NCBI GenBank assembly: GCA_036925085.1
Contig: JAUPFP010000024.1
Span: 1,081,001 to 1,145,000, forward strand
DNA: 64,000 nucleotides
Source of the DNA: Brachycybe producta
Lineage: Eukaryota; Arthropoda; Diplopoda; Playtdesmida; Andrognathidae
Direction of reading: 5' to 3'
Shown here: positions 1 through 13,099 of the stretch, piece after piece
Numbering within the stretch: position 1 is the first letter of the stretch
How the letters are laid out: each line of letters opens with the position of its first letter
Translations under genes and position numbers: made by a program
Notes under the pieces: generated by a model
What the model saw: only the letters and a program-made list of their open reading frames with translations
Told to the model about the DNA's origin: nothing
Databases searched by the model: none

Positions 1-1093
1 ACTAGCTACCATTTGGGTTGAGATTGTGAGAATGTTTAAAGTTTTCCTCCACCAAATCCTCCTCTTCCTCCTCCGTCTTCTCTTTTCTTGCATAATGAGT
101 TGCCAACATTTTATTCTACAAGCTAATTTGGAGAAAACTCTTCGCTCGATTCTCGAGTCGTCGTCGTCGTCGTTCTCTTTTCTATTCTATTAATGTTGTC
201 TTTCAGCTCTAAAATTGTGTCGAGGTAGAAAAAGGGGTGAATTAAGATTTTTTTCTTTCAGTTATTTCTTGGAATTATTTGACGGAGAGAAAGAGAGCTC
301 TTTTACCTATACATGTATATAAATGAAGACGTTTGTTTCTTGTATTTGCGGATCCTCGGTGGTTTTTCCGAACTTCTCTTTTGTGTCTCTTTTTTTCTCT
401 CGGAGAGACATGTTTTGTGTGACACTTTTCTATTCGTCCTCCTCCTCCTCCCTTACGTGTCTTGGGTTTCTGCTTCGTTGCAACAACTAAATTATTACTT
501 TGATAATGATATGTTACGTCTTATTTTTTTCTGTTCTTCTTGTAACCACTAAAAAGAATATCATTCAGTCAGTCAAGTCAAGAACATACAAACTCATGTT
601 ACAAAGAAACAACACAACATAATCAATGAATATAGATATATTTTCTTTAAAATATTTATATTAACTTTTTATTTCATAGATGGTTTTTATTTATTTCTAT
701 CTCGAGGTTTGGATTTTTTTTTCTTCTCTCTTTCTTGTGATTTACATATTTTAATTTTTTACGATTTTCTTTCATATGGTGAGGTTTTTTTTATAGCTCG
801 TTCTTGGTTTTCATTTTTTATTCATATTTTTTTTTGTTCCTGTCTTCATATCAAAAGCTAATGTTTTTTGTAGTAAATCCTTTTTGTGTTTATTGAAACT
901 TGAACTATGTTTCCATAATGAAAACAGCTGTTAAAAGAAAACAGGGGTAGAACAGTTTGTTTAGAACAGTTCCTATAATAAATAGGAACTGTTCTAGGAG
1001 AAAATACCATATTTTTTATGATTATAAAACCAAACGTTTGCATAAAATGCACAAAACGCATAAATAACGGATGCCACCCTGATGAGTTCCTAG

Positions 1094-1400
1094 TACACAC
1101 CTGATAATTTAAATGCATTTAAATAATGAACGTGTTCTACAGAGCCCTCTCTGTGAAGGACCACAAACAATTTGTCGTCGAATTCAATTTATTCGGTTAA
1201 TAATCTGAAAATATTGAGTTAATACTTATAATTTATATGAACTATTGACAAAATATTGATTTAGTAAATTTCAATTTAAAATATTAATAATTAAAGTCAA
1301 TTTTATTTGGTGTTCATGTGTCCTTAACTGGATTCCGTATAAGTCACCTAAACACATTTAATTTCAATTCATTTAACGCATGTGTGAGACAAGGTATAAA
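1094..1400. repeat. Single arm of the foldback element seen complete at 15093-15730
   Basis: Starts with ACCTGATAATTTAAATGCAT and runs through the same CTACAGAGCCCT and GGATTCCGTATAA blocks to the CATGTGTGAG block near the centre of the palindrome. Only one arm is present, so this is a half-element. Confidence 0.75.
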
Positions 1401-1437
1401 GATAACATATGAGTTGCCGTATATGCAATAATATAGT

Positions 1438-1720
1438 TAGTTTAAGGTGGTTTTGAGGTTTAAACCGTCTCTCGGACTCTTGGTTATTATGTCTTTCAGA
1501 TGCAAAATGAAGAGAAACTTGATTGTGGTTTAGAAACTAGGAGGGTAGCTCAATCACTTAAGGGTGTTTTTTCATGTTGTTATCTCTCAAAATAAGCTTT
1601 TTATGTGAGTTTCAAAATGAACCAACTGTAAGCAGACAATATTTTTTTAAATTTTGGCTGTAAAAAGTTTTATTTTAAATGATATCAACATTTTTAAAAG
1701 ACGTTTCTCTTCATAAACCA
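1438..1720. mobile_element. Family-A foldback MITE
   Basis: Begins TTAAGGTGGTTTTGAGG and contains the family hallmark AGAAACTAGGAGGGTAGCTC, a spacer, and the partial inverted arm ending GATATCAACA. The right end is decayed. Confidence 0.75.
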
Positions 1721-2744
1721 TCTTAATCCAGAATAAAAATACATAAAATGCATAAATTGCGTTAATTTTTAGATTCTTAAAAAAAACTTTGGTTAATAAT
1801 TAATTCTACAAAGAATTTTTAAAACGAAATCGTTGTCATTTTTTTTTTACTATTGCTTCTGAGTTCTGTTTATTGTTGGCTGGCAATTAATTGCTATATA
1901 TATAATATGCATTTTTATATACGTTAAACAAACAAAACTTTTTTGTGCATATTTTTCATTTTTTTTTAGTTCATTTATTTGCTTAAAACACATAATTTTT
2001 TTTTTTTCTAAAAAAAACTATTTGCAAATTTCTGAATTTTAAATTTTTATTTGCATTTATATTTTGGCCCTTAGTTATATATGTTTTTATAATTGGAAAG
2101 AATACCCCATTTTCTGATTGATGTGGACTGGCTCCTTCTTTATTTTCATCTTTGGACAACAGTCTCCATATGTCCATGTTTTAGCCATTTTATGGATCTT
2201 CTTATTACACATTAGATTTGAAAGCATTTCGTTTACTTATTAAAGAATCAGCAGAATGTTTTTTATGTTGAACTTAAAAACCTAACAACTGACCATTTTT
2301 TATAAAAAAAAGACAAAATATTTATAATATTATTACATAAAAAAAGCTAACATCTTACAATGTCAGCATTATTACATCTGTCAACCTTTATTAAGTCGAG
2401 AAAAAGTAATCTTTGAAGATATTGTTGTCGTGTTTAATGGTCAGTGACCATAATAAGTGTGGTGAGTATGGGGGGTGTTTTTTTTTTGGCTGCTGTTGTT
2501 GCTGTTGTTTTCTTGTTCATGGACGATTTTTACGGAGAGATTATCATTGCTGAGTTATATTTAAGAAATGATATAACTAAGAATGGTATGTAATATTGTA
2601 TTTTTTTTTTACAATTGAAATATATATAAAAGATACTTCTTGTTTTTGTTTGATGGGTGCTGTTTTTATTTCATACTTATATTTAGAAGAATAAAAAAAA
2701 TGGGTGCTGAATTTGTGAAGCATGAATTTGATGCATATATTACA

Positions 2745-2855
<111 letters not shown>

Positions 2856-3200
2856 AAGAAGAATTTGTTCGTCAGTATTATAAGAATACATAAATACACA
2901 TACCATAGTTACAAACTAGAATATGGATATTTTTTATACTCCGTCATATCACTAACTTGTATGTCTTTTTATTTTTGTCGTCTCCATCCACCCTCTCTCT
3001 CTCCTCCTGTCTTTGCTTATCGGTGTTGTTTTGTAAGAAAAAGGATGGGGGGAAAAACAGATTTGTAACACGGTGGGGGAAAAGAAAAGTAACTCTTCTT
3101 GCTTTTTAGAAGAGAAAAAGTTACTTTGTAGTATTTGTATTTTTTTTTTTAGGAAAAAAAAATGCAGTTTTTCATATCTTGTCTGAGGACTCTGAGCCTT

Positions 3201-3476
3201 TTATCTGTACTTTTTTTGTAGCATTTCTTCGCTTTTATCGTTGTACAAAATACACTTTTTTATATAAAGAAATACTACATTTTCTTCAGAAATAGGAGCT
3301 AGAACTGATGCATATTTTTGTGGTCTTTCTTCCAAGCACATAGTTCTGTTAAATTTGAAGATGACGTCTATGCCTCGTCTCAGTGACAACCGTTTGTGAT
3401 TAGGAATTGTTCCCCCTCGTGCCGCCACATGGCTCTCACGAGCCTGATCGCAGGTGTACTTGATTGAATTGAATTG
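3201..3476 (-). pseudogene. Degraded repeat-encoded ORF fragment, homologous to 21062-21754
   Basis: The minus-strand frame (CLEERPQKYASVLAPISEEN) and the flanking CATGGCTCTC block match pieces on both sides of 21124. This makes it a second decayed copy of the same dispersed coding repeat. No catalytic domain is visible. A transposase origin is inferred. Confidence 0.35.
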
Positions 3477-5627
3477 AAATACTTAGGGGTCCAAGTAATA
3501 TTATGGAGAGAGGACTCTTAAAACGAAAAGTTGAAGCAATGTTTTGTATTGTTAAATACGGTTCTTAAGATTGTAATGGTGGCTAGTGTAGAGGACAGCA
3601 AAACGATTGGTAAATCCAGTTTCAATTGACTTATGAAAAGAATTTCATGATTCATTTGAAATTTGAAAGAATAAACGACAATGAAAAGACAAATTCTACA
3701 ATTTGATCGAAAATAATCCAAATTTTACCACCAAATAAAAGTTAATTTTTAACGTTATAATCATGAAACTACTTCTTGCACCTAGACATAGTGCCCATAC
3801 CTAATTAATGGAAGTGAATTTGGAATTTTTAAATCATGAAATTAATAAATTGGGATTTATTTTTTAATAGTGAGAATTTTTTTGTCTATGAAAATTAACG
3901 TAATTTGAAAATAAAGTTTGTTAGGTGAAAAAATAACAAACACAACACTTAATCGAGTTCAGACTTAAATTTAACGTGGATTTATTTTTTCTCTCGATTG
4001 GATGTAATTTTGTTACAATGCCATCTAGTAGCAATTTTTTAATTAGCTAGACGTGTTTTCACTTTAAAAATAATGGAAAAATATGTTTTTACGGATTACG
4101 TTTATAAAAAAAAATTTTTAGCCATAAAAACTGAAATCTCATAATTTGGTGAGACATGAAAATTTCATTCATGAAAAAAGGGGTTTGTTTTTTTTTTCTT
4201 TAAAAAAACTGTTGCACATACTGTGAATTAGCCTCAAGCTAAGTCTCTATTTACGTTGTCGTTTTTATTATTATTATTATTTAAAGTGATACATGTGACG
4301 TTGCTATGCTTATATTATCTTTTTGATATTAACGAACTTCCGCTTATTGCAAAATATCGACACAACGTTAACAGTGCTCATTTTGATAAATGACTATCCA
4401 CAATCGGATCAGGTATGAGAGAGAGGATTGCGGATATCAGATCTCTCGCAATCTTGATAAAGTCCATTTTTAGCCATTCACGGATCGATCACCATCGTCC
4501 ATTGCATGGATTACGTTTATCGGTAGATTTGGACTGACCATATCCGATTTTACGAGTAAATTCACGGACGGGATTAATGATGAATTTAATCCCTCAGTTC
4601 TGATCCCATTCTGATTGCGGAGTTAGTTACCTTTGCAATAATTTTACTGGTTTTTTTAAGCTAATCTTTTATCTTTTTCCCACCTACATGTTGAAATATG
4701 TCATTTTACGCAAGAAAATATCTTGTTTCTAAACACTTATTTTTGAATTCAATTTGTAGTTTCTTATCTGTTTTAATTGTAGATTCATTTCTACACACTT
4801 TTATTTTGAACTATTGTAATTAAGTTGTCTCTCTGTTTGGTTGGTGTTGACTGACGATGGGAGGAAGTGGAGAGGATGACTGATTTTGTGTGAAAGTGTG
4901 GTCAAAAGTTAATTAACATGAACACATACAGGAGAACAGATAATAAATATTCACAGGGGTTTTTTTAGGAGAGATGACTACATGTGGCTTTTAATATACA
5001 TGTCTATGTAGCAGCACATTATTATACCTTTTTTTCCCCTTCATTTGCATATATCTCGCGTATGTAGTAGTTAATCAACACACCTGTCATGAAATTTATT
5101 AGATTTCAACCTGAGATTTGTCAAGAGTCGAATGAAACCCACATTTAAAAAGAGACAAAAAGGCTTTTTCTTAGGTGGTTTTTCCCCTCCCCCTTCTTTT
5201 TGTTCTTCTATGTATTTTCTAAGATGGAGTTGAGTTTCCATGGTAACCAAAATAGATCTAAGTGCAATTCACTCGTTTGAGTGATATTTATTATTTAGGC
5301 CTACCTGCATTCTTCTTATTTTCTATTGTCTCCTTGTATATATATTTATATACATGTGTTTTTTGGGGGGTGTGGGGAGGTCTCTTCAATTGGAATTTGC
5401 TCTTAAACAAATTGAGGGGTTGCAATTTTGGATCCTTTTTTTTTCTCTTTCTTTCTAATACATTTCTCTTTTTTTGTTGTTAATTATATCTTGAAGATAA
5501 TTGCTAGTAAATATTTTTGCTCTTTTAATTTATTAAGAGTTTTTGAGAAAATGATTGTAGGTTTTTTTTTTAATTAAGGCTTGAATTCATACAAACTTTT
5601 TAAGGGAGTAGTTTCAAATTGGAAACG

Positions 5628-5845
5628 AATCTCCTCTCGAACCGTTGATTATCCTGTTTTTAAGGTGCAAAAATGAAGAGAAACCTGAATGTGTTTTTAG
5701 AAACTAGAATGGTAGTTGAATCACTTATGGGTTATTTTTATGATTTTTTATATCTTTTAAAATGAACTTTTTAAGCTTTTGAAAATAACCGTATGTAAAA
5801 CACTTAGTTTCTCTTTAATTTTGCTTCTGAAAGACAGATTTCAAA
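5628..5845. mobile_element. Family-A MITE remnant
   Basis: Contains TTTTTAGAAACTAGAATGGT and the inverted end GCTTCTGAAAGACAG. The central spacer is shortened. Confidence 0.65.
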
Positions 5846-6324
5846 AGTAGAATTCTCAAAGGGGGTTGACACTTTAAAAATACCATAAAGTGAAGAGAGA
5901 AAAAAAAAGCTGCCACACTTTTAAATTTATAATTAATATGCTTCGTTTTTCTTTATTTGGCTAATTTTTAGATAAATCGAAAAAAAATTTCCTGTAAATT
6001 TCAAAATGGTCGTATTTGAGATGTTTATTATAATTGTTTATAAAAGTTATAAGAATTCAAATGAACAAAGGTTGAAACAGAAGAAAAAAAGGAAACTCTG
6101 GTATCTTATGGTGCGTTTCCACTCAGACTCGTGAATCTGTTATTTGAGCATGGCAAAAATGTATTTAGACTCAGAAAAACTGGAAGATTTTGTTTTGTTA
6201 AAACCATGATGCAGACTCATGTTATACAGTCTGAGTGCGAACAATGCTTTTAGAAAACAATACATTACATTATATATACATTTCAGTTCTATTCAAGACA
6301 ACAAATGTCATTAGATTTTGGTGT

Positions 6325-6653
6325 GTACTCCCCCTGAAAGGTGGCAATCACTGACAACAGTCCACATAAGATGTCAGTGATTGCCACCTTTAAGGGGGTA
6401 TGCTGTCAGTGATTGCCACCTTTAAGGGGGTATGCTGTCAGTGATTGCCACTTTTAAGGGGGTATGCTGTCAGTGATTGCCGTCTTTAAGGGGGTATGCT
6501 GTCAGTGATTGCCGTCTTTAAGGGGGTATGCTGTCAGTGATTGCCGTCTTGAAGGGGGTATGCTGTCAGTGATTGCCGTCTTTAAGGGGGTATGCTGTCA
6601 GTGATTGCTGCCTTTAAGGGGGTATGCTGTCAGTGATTGCCACCTTTAAGGGG
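6325..6653. repeat. 32-bp minisatellite, nine direct units plus one inverted unit
   Basis: Nine head-to-tail copies of a 32-bp unit containing CTGTCAGTGATTGCCACCTT followed by TAAGGGGGTATG start at 6372. Variation is concentrated at the CCACC/CCGTC position. One copy in inverse orientation (about 6325-6356) precedes the array. A lone related unit lies at 60734-60770. Confidence 0.95.
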
Positions 6654-7734
6654 TTACATTTTTATTATTTGTGAGGTAGGTTAAAAAATTTTGGCAACTA
6701 ATATGTGTGTGGCGTCTTTATTATATAAAACGTTCTAAAAATCATTTCTGATGCATTTTATTATACACGATCAATACTATGGAGAGTAGTGGCACAATAT
6801 ACAACATATATACGATTAACTCACAAATTCTCATTTCTTTTTAAGACAGTTAACTGTCGTAGAAAGAGAGAGAAACAGCATCATCATCATCATCATTTTC
6901 TGAACTGAAAATGTGTCCTGTTTTCTTATGAATTCTTCTTTCTTCCTTTTGAAATCGATTTGCCTATTTTCTACTTGTAAAGACGTTGTTCCTTTTTATA
7001 TATATAGAAATATAAAAGGCTTTGCTGCAGCATTTCTATCAAGAAACCATTTTTGAAACACTGTTTAAATTAAATGACATAAATTATACGATATGTGTGC
7101 GCGCTCGCCTCCTTCTCATTCTTTTAGAAATGATTATATGAGATGGTTTTTTTTTTACACATCTCATATTATAATAGTTTTCTTATTCTTGGATGGATGG
7201 ATGGATGGATGGATGGATTGACGAGAAAATGAATTCATTTTTACTTTCAAAAAAATAAATTTAAGTGTAATACGAACTGATATTTATTTATTTTTTATTT
7301 GTTTTCGACTTTTCTGAAAAATGTGGTATGTGTGGACCGGGTTTTTATCGTAAATGTTAACTGTTGTTAAAATGAAAACCACAGTTTCATTTTTAAATTG
7401 ACAAAAAATGTGGTTAAATTAGTTAACAGTTAAATTTGCCAACAATGGTGATGACTCAACTTTATTTATATACAACGCGGTTAACCACATTAAATTAATA
7501 GTTAAAAAAGAACTTTGAAAATATAGAACAACATGAAAAATATACTTTGGAGTGATTCATTTACCATTCTAGTTTCTAAAGCACTTTCAATGTTACCTTA
7601 GTGAACACACAATTAGCCTACAAAACAACATGGTGTCTTGTGAGAATCATCGTTCTTTTACAGAATGTGGAGTTGAAACGTTATAAATTGTAACAGTTGT
7701 ATAACTGAACGTTACTCAAAATGATTTACGTATT

Positions 7735-8105
7735 TTTTAATTTATTCAGAAGAGCAAAAGTAAGAGAAACTAACTAGAAAATGTTTTAGAAACTAGAACT
7801 GTAGCTGAATCACTTAATTTTATGTTTTCATGTTGGTATCTTTCAAAATAAACCATTTCTAGGCAAAAATTAAAAAAAATATATATATTGTCTGCTTAAA
7901 GTATTGTCATGTTCATACATAAAAAGCCTATTTTGAAAATACTGAAAAAGCTTATTTTGAACGATATCAATATAAAATCCTCCCCACCCACACACTTTAA
8001 GTGATTGTACTACCATTCTAGTTTCTAAAACACAAGTTTCTCTTAAATTTTGCTCATGAAAGACGGAATAATCAGTGAGTTCAAGAGGTGTTTAAACTTT
8101 TCCAG
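7735..8105. mobile_element. Family-A foldback MITE, both arms
   Basis: Left arm with TTTTAGAAACTAGAACTGTA, central AAAAAATATATATATTGTCT, right arm TACCATTCTAGTTTCTAAAA and GAAAGACGGAATAATCAG. A further lone right arm lies at about 7545-7600. Confidence 0.75.
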
Positions 8106-9456
8106 TTAACCGTAATCTTGGTTTTGTAACGGCAGTTATTTTTTAATAATGAAATTGAGGTTTTTCTCTTTTTTTTATGTCGTTTTTGCTGTTTTTATTT
8201 TTTATTAAGAAATAATTCTGAAGAAAGAAAAAAGTTATTCATGACATTTATTGTCAGCAGGTGGAGGTCCAATATAAAGTCACTTGAGAATTTCAGCTTC
8301 AAATATCATTGTTGTGGTTATTTCTATTTTATATCCTGTTTTTTATATCATTGAGGAAAAAATATTTATTGAATTTCTTTTTGCAACTTTTTTGATGGTT
8401 TTTCTCTTATTGTGCTAATGGAAATGGTTTTTTTTTTTCAAGTTTAGAGACTTTTTTTTGTACTCAATTGTATTTCAAAATATTGTTTTGGTCAGACTTA
8501 ATGGACTTTTTGCTTTCTTTTCTGTTTTTCTTCAAAACAAAGAAAATATTACCACAAATATATGAGGTTCTTAAGACCAGGTTACCAGGAAAGGGGGGAG
8601 GAGAATTGATGGGGGGTAACTTTTTTTTAAAAAACTTTTGACAATAGTCTTGAAAATGGGTGAGGGTGGGGGATTTCTTTTTATCAAAATATTACATTCA
8701 TGGATACCGTCAAATTGGAAAATCAGTTATTCTACAAAATCACCAGTCAATTTGTTCTAAAACACCCAAATAAAAAGTAAATCTGCACCATTTTAAACAA
8801 GATACAAAATGATTAAAATAACATACGTAATCTTCAAAGTTACTACATTTAGGCCCGTGGCACATTTTTCGACTGTAAAATGAAATCGGGGTTGTCGCCA
8901 AACCGGACCACTTATTTGTATCTGTATTTCCATAGAAAATACATTGCAACCCTAAGGTATCTTGTTGATATTAGACATTCTACAAAGTGCCTATAATTGT
9001 AGACTTTTTTTTTTTTTTAAAAAAACTTGATGGTTTGCAAATTGATTAGTTATTTTGCAGAATGACTGACTTTTCCACTTTGACGGTAACGTGTTATATA
9101 AGAAATATGAGATATTTTGTTGTTTTGGGTTGACTTATTGAAGAGAGGACTTGACCGTATTTTGAGCTCCAATTTCTTTTATGCTTAGCCACAGGACACA
9201 TCCACACCTACCTAACAGGTTTCTAGTATTTATCTACTTACTACCTTATACTAGTACACTGTACTGAATTTCACTTGTTTCTAATGTGAAAACTTTTAAA
9301 GGCAACAAAAAAACTACTTCTGATTAAAATAACAAAAAAAGGTATTAAGTTTATAGAAGAGAAAAAGAAAAACTGTGTTATTCCATCTCAAACGACATGA
9401 GGGTTGGAAGTGGAGGCTAGCAATAATGCCTCCTAGTTGTGAAGGATGTTTATTCA

Positions 9457-9662
9457 ACTGGCATTTAGAAATTGGGACGAACTTCAGTTGGCTCCGCCCT
9501 TGTTATGACGACCGGCAACTTCTAATTGGTTTGTTGTGTGGTTCGACGTTGAAAGGGGCTTTAGCATGTGACGTCAGACTACATAACCAACTAATTAGAA
9601 GTTGCGTTCGTCATAAAAAGGGCGGAGCCAACTGAAGTTCTTCCCGATTTCTAAATGCCTAT
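9457..9662. mobile_element. Foldback MITE with promoter-like motifs, 9-bp TSD
   Basis: Arms GGCATTTAGAAATTGGGACG and CCCGATTTCTAAATGCC are inverted copies. The element is flanked by exact direct repeats GTTTATTCA at 9448-9456 and 9663-9671. The interior has GGCTCCGCCC, ATTGG, TGACGTCA and GGGCGGAGCC. Confidence 0.9.
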
Positions 9663-9979
9663 GTTTATTCATTGGCACGTTCGAGCGCATTTCAACGAGC
9701 GACGATTTTTGTTGCTCGACGTACCTGACGAGCGGCTTCATTTGAGCAGTTTTTTCTTTTATTTTGGCGTTCAAATTCAAAGCACATCAAATTTGCTCTT
9801 TCAAAAATGCTTAGAAACTGAACGCACAAAGTTGTGTTTTTGATTGATTTCAAGTGGCATTTGGCCCTCGTGTTAAGAAACAGCTGTTTGATTTGTTACT
9901 TGAAATCTGCACTCTTAGTTCTCTCCACTTTTTGAAGTGAATGATGTTAATTTTGCATCTGACACACTCGGAGTACTCT

Positions 9980-10202
9980 TAGGGCCCTTTTCACACGAAG
10001 CACTTTTTGGTGGACGAGTTTGGTTACAAAATGTGGTTGGCTTGTTGTCAAAACTCGCCGATCGAGTTGACTTGATTGCGGTTCGCTCAGCAACACTTAG
10101 GAAAACTTACTAACCACTGCAGTCGACAACTTGCGAAGTTGTTGGGTTTTTTTGCAGTGGAACTCGACCACCAAAAGTGGTTCACGTACAAATGCTCTTA
10201 AT
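9980..10202. repeat. Foldback element, CTTAGGGCCC...CACAC type
   Basis: Left end CTTAGGGCCCTTTTCACACG and right end GTTCACGTACAAATGCTCTT are imperfect inverted copies, with internal inverted TTTTTGGTGG/CCACCAAAA. It resembles other foldbacks here whose ends read TTAAGnC...CACAC. Confidence 0.5.
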
Positions 10203-11073
10203 ATGTAGTCTTCTAATAGCTAGCCTTCGCCTACAACCCTCGTAGTCATTTGGGATGGATTCAGCCTTCCAAAAAAAAAACAAGCAAGAGAATTTGGAAT
10301 TTATTTTAAGGACCTCCTCCTCTTTATTTAGAAGCTGTGTTTTTTTTTGTTGTCGCGAAAAATGGCAAATGGTTCTTTTTCGGGTTCTTTTTCATTAAAG
10401 TTTTTCGAGTGATTTGTAGCTTGAAAAAAAAACCCCAACAACAACAACTATTTCGACTTTTAAAGTTTTGCCAAGAATTTCCGCAGTTGAAAATTTGTCA
10501 CAAATTTTATTGGTTTTGTTATTTTTTTTTTCCTTTAAGAGAAAAAAAGGGACCCAAATGAAATTTGTAGACACAGAAGATAAACTTCTCCTTTTTATTT
10601 ATGTACATTTTATATCTAAGTAACAACATTGTATATACCGACCAATGTATATTACACATATAACATATTCGTTCTTCAATTGAAAATGTTTCTCCTTTTT
10701 TTTCCAAAGAGTAACAACAACAAAAAATATGAGAGAAGAATTCTTGGAATGTAAAAATTTGTTGCATTTTTCAAGCTAATAATTTCATAGAACTTTTAAG
10801 AATTTATGAAGAGAACTTTTTTTTTCGGAAAATGTCTTTTTGGTATTTCTTTTAAGAATGAAGTTGTTTAGTAACAAGAATAAATTTTATTAAAAAAAAG
10901 TGGAGGCGGTTTGCTGTTTCTTCGTTAAATTTGCTTCTATATTTCTCTTTCTGTACTTGAGATATTTTTAATAATTAAGATGTCAACGTTAATGGAGGTT
11001 GGTTGAAAAACCATATATTCAAATTTTTTATTTGAAAAATTTCTAGTTTTAAGATTGTTTTAAACGTGTAAAC

Positions 11074-11091
11074 GCCCCCCCCCCCCCCCCT
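11074..11091. repeat. Poly-C tract
   Basis: About 18 C in a row. Similar tracts occur at about 16837-16855, 37357-37371 and 58633-58656; such runs are prone to length error in assembly. Confidence 0.9.
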
Positions 11092-11099
11092 TTGCAGCC

Positions 11100-11377
11100 T
11101 TTGAACTATTAATTATTCTGTCTTTCAAATTGTTTCAGAGTTTCATAGCAACAAAATTAGGAGAAACTTAAAAATGTTTTAGAAACTAGAAGAGTAAGTA
11201 GCTCAGCAACACATTTCATTCATGTTGAATATTCTTTAAAATAGAATTGTTCATGTCAGTTTGAAAATGTCTTAGAAAGAAAGTATAAAAAGTTCTATTT
11301 TGTACGGAGCCCTGTAAAGGACAGGCGAGATTTTTTTAAAAAAATCTCGACATTTCGACTTTAATAATAATAATATT

Positions 11378-11451
<74 letters not shown>

Positions 11452-11650
11452 TAGATTAAAAATCGACATGTCGAAATTCTGCAAAAAGTCGAAATGTCGA
11501 TATTTTTTTAGAATGTCCTTTACAGGGCTCCGTAATTTTGAAGGATATCAACATGAAATTACTCTTTGGAGATTGGGCTACCTTTCTAGTTTCTAAAACA
11601 CTTCAAATTTCTTAATTTTGCTCTTCTGAAACGCAAAATAACCAATAAAA
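11100..11650. mobile_element. Family-A MITE split by a nested insertion
   Basis: Left arm GTTTTAGAAACTAGAAGAGT and right arm CTACCTTTCTAGTTTCTAAA enclose a 232-bp insertion (11303-11534). The split lies in the conserved TATTTTG/AAAGATATC block of the right arm. Confidence 0.8.
11303..11534. mobile_element. Nested foldback MITE with 6-bp duplication and (TAA)n loop
   Basis: Perfect terminal inverted repeats TACGGAGCCCTGTAAAGGAC, flanked by ATTTTG on both sides. The loop is a TAA/TAT microsatellite (about 11362-11448). The duplicated ATTTTG occurs once in other family-A copies, so it reflects the insertion event. Confidence 0.85.
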
Positions 11651-11654
11651 CATT

Positions 11655-12172
11655 TTAAAGCGCGTCCAACACGCAACGTTTTGTCCGCGCTCAAGACTGC
11701 AGTTATGTGAACTACGGAGAAGCGCGGTATACACGGAGATGAAAAACTGAGGCCGAGAGCTCAGTTATCCGCAACCTGCATAGTTTTCTTTCGATTTTGG
11801 TGACAGAATAGTGTTTGTGAAGTAGAATTTTGATGGATTCCGCAGAACCGAGTGTGGAAAAAAAACAGGCATTAAGAAATCGGGACAAACACAAGTTGGC
11901 TCCGCCCTTTTTATGACGAACGCAACTTCTAATTGGTTGGTTATGTAGTCTGACGTCACATGCTCCGCTCTTTTCAACGTCGAACCACACAACAAACCAA
12001 TTAAAAGGGTCATAAAAAGGGCGGAGCCAACTTCGTTCCGATTTCTAAATGCCTGTGAAAAAAACGGTGCTCAAAACTGTATTTGTGTTGTGGACACCCC
12101 TGAATTGCAACGTTTTTTTTAAACACAGTTTTGCTTGCGCAGACAAAACGTTGCGTGTGGACTAGGCTTTAA
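11655..12172. mobile_element. TTAA-flanked foldback element containing a MITE
   Basis: Ends TTTAAAGCGCGTCCAACACG and, inverted, TTTAAAGCCTAGTCCACACG, followed by CAACGTTTTGTC on both sides. The promoter-motif MITE at 11865-12056 is nested inside. Confidence 0.7.
11865..12056. mobile_element. Foldback MITE with promoter-like motifs
   Basis: ACAGGCATTAAGAAATCGGG and CCGATTTCTAAATGCCTGT ends, flanked by GAAAAAAA at 11857-11864 and 12057-12064. The eight-base duplication is probably nine with one A lost. Interior TGACGTCA, ATTGG and GGCGGAGCC are present. Confidence 0.88.
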
Positions 12173-12850
12173 AGTCGAATTTCTTTTTTTCATTTAAAGA
12201 TAAAAAGTTTTTGAAATCTTTACTTAAGTTAACCAATGGTGTACGATCTTATGACATTTAAGTGCTCTCTAATTGGCAATTTAAACTGTAAATTTTTGAC
12301 GTGATCTCAAGTGAAAATAGCTTTTAAGTAGACAGAGAAAATAAAGAGATAAAAAAACAGATAGTTTGGGATTTATTTTTTGATTGGTGTTCTCAACGGG
12401 GAAAAAAAAACGCTAAAAAGTTGGAGAGAGAAAGTATATTTTTATTATTATTATTTTATAATAAAAAGAATTTATCATAAAGGTGGAGGAGTTTTTAAAA
12501 GACTATTTGATAAAAGAGAAAAAAAGAGGTTAGTTTCCTGTGTGTTAATACATGTAATTACTAGAAGCTTAAAGAGGGATTTTACAGTCGTTATGTTGTT
12601 ATCTTACTCTTTTTTAGAAAAAAAAATATATATATTACGAGAAGAATAAGAGAGATCAAGCAATTTAAGCTGGCGTAAAGCGTTTTTCTTGAGAAGCTTT
12701 TAATCTTTCACGGCAAATGGTTCTTTCTTTCCTTCTTTTTTTCATTCAATTCAATTCAGGTCGGGTTTTTTTCATTCTTAGGACACCGTATTGTCCACGT
12801 CAGTTTGTTGTAAGTCATCAATTTCATGTTGTTCTTCTCCATGTATTTGG

Positions 12851-12889
<39 letters not shown>

Positions 12890-13099
12890 CTCTTGATATT
12901 TTTATTAATTGCCTTATTGGCCCATTGGGCCTTTTTTTAGTATTTGATTGATAGATTCTTTTTAAGCGTTTTCTAACGTTTTCTTCAAGTGATTTTCTTA
13001 TATATTTTTTACAGACCCCGTGATTTTAAAAGTCATTAGTAACGAGTCCTAAATTCCAGAAGGAAACTTCAAACTTGGCACTTAAACTGTCAACTTTTG

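Noticed and set aside
9375..9780. Frames with RAEPVTSDY- or RPFYDDRQLLIG-like peptides seen at many sites
   Set aside because: They are translations of MITE arms and recur only where the MITE occurs.
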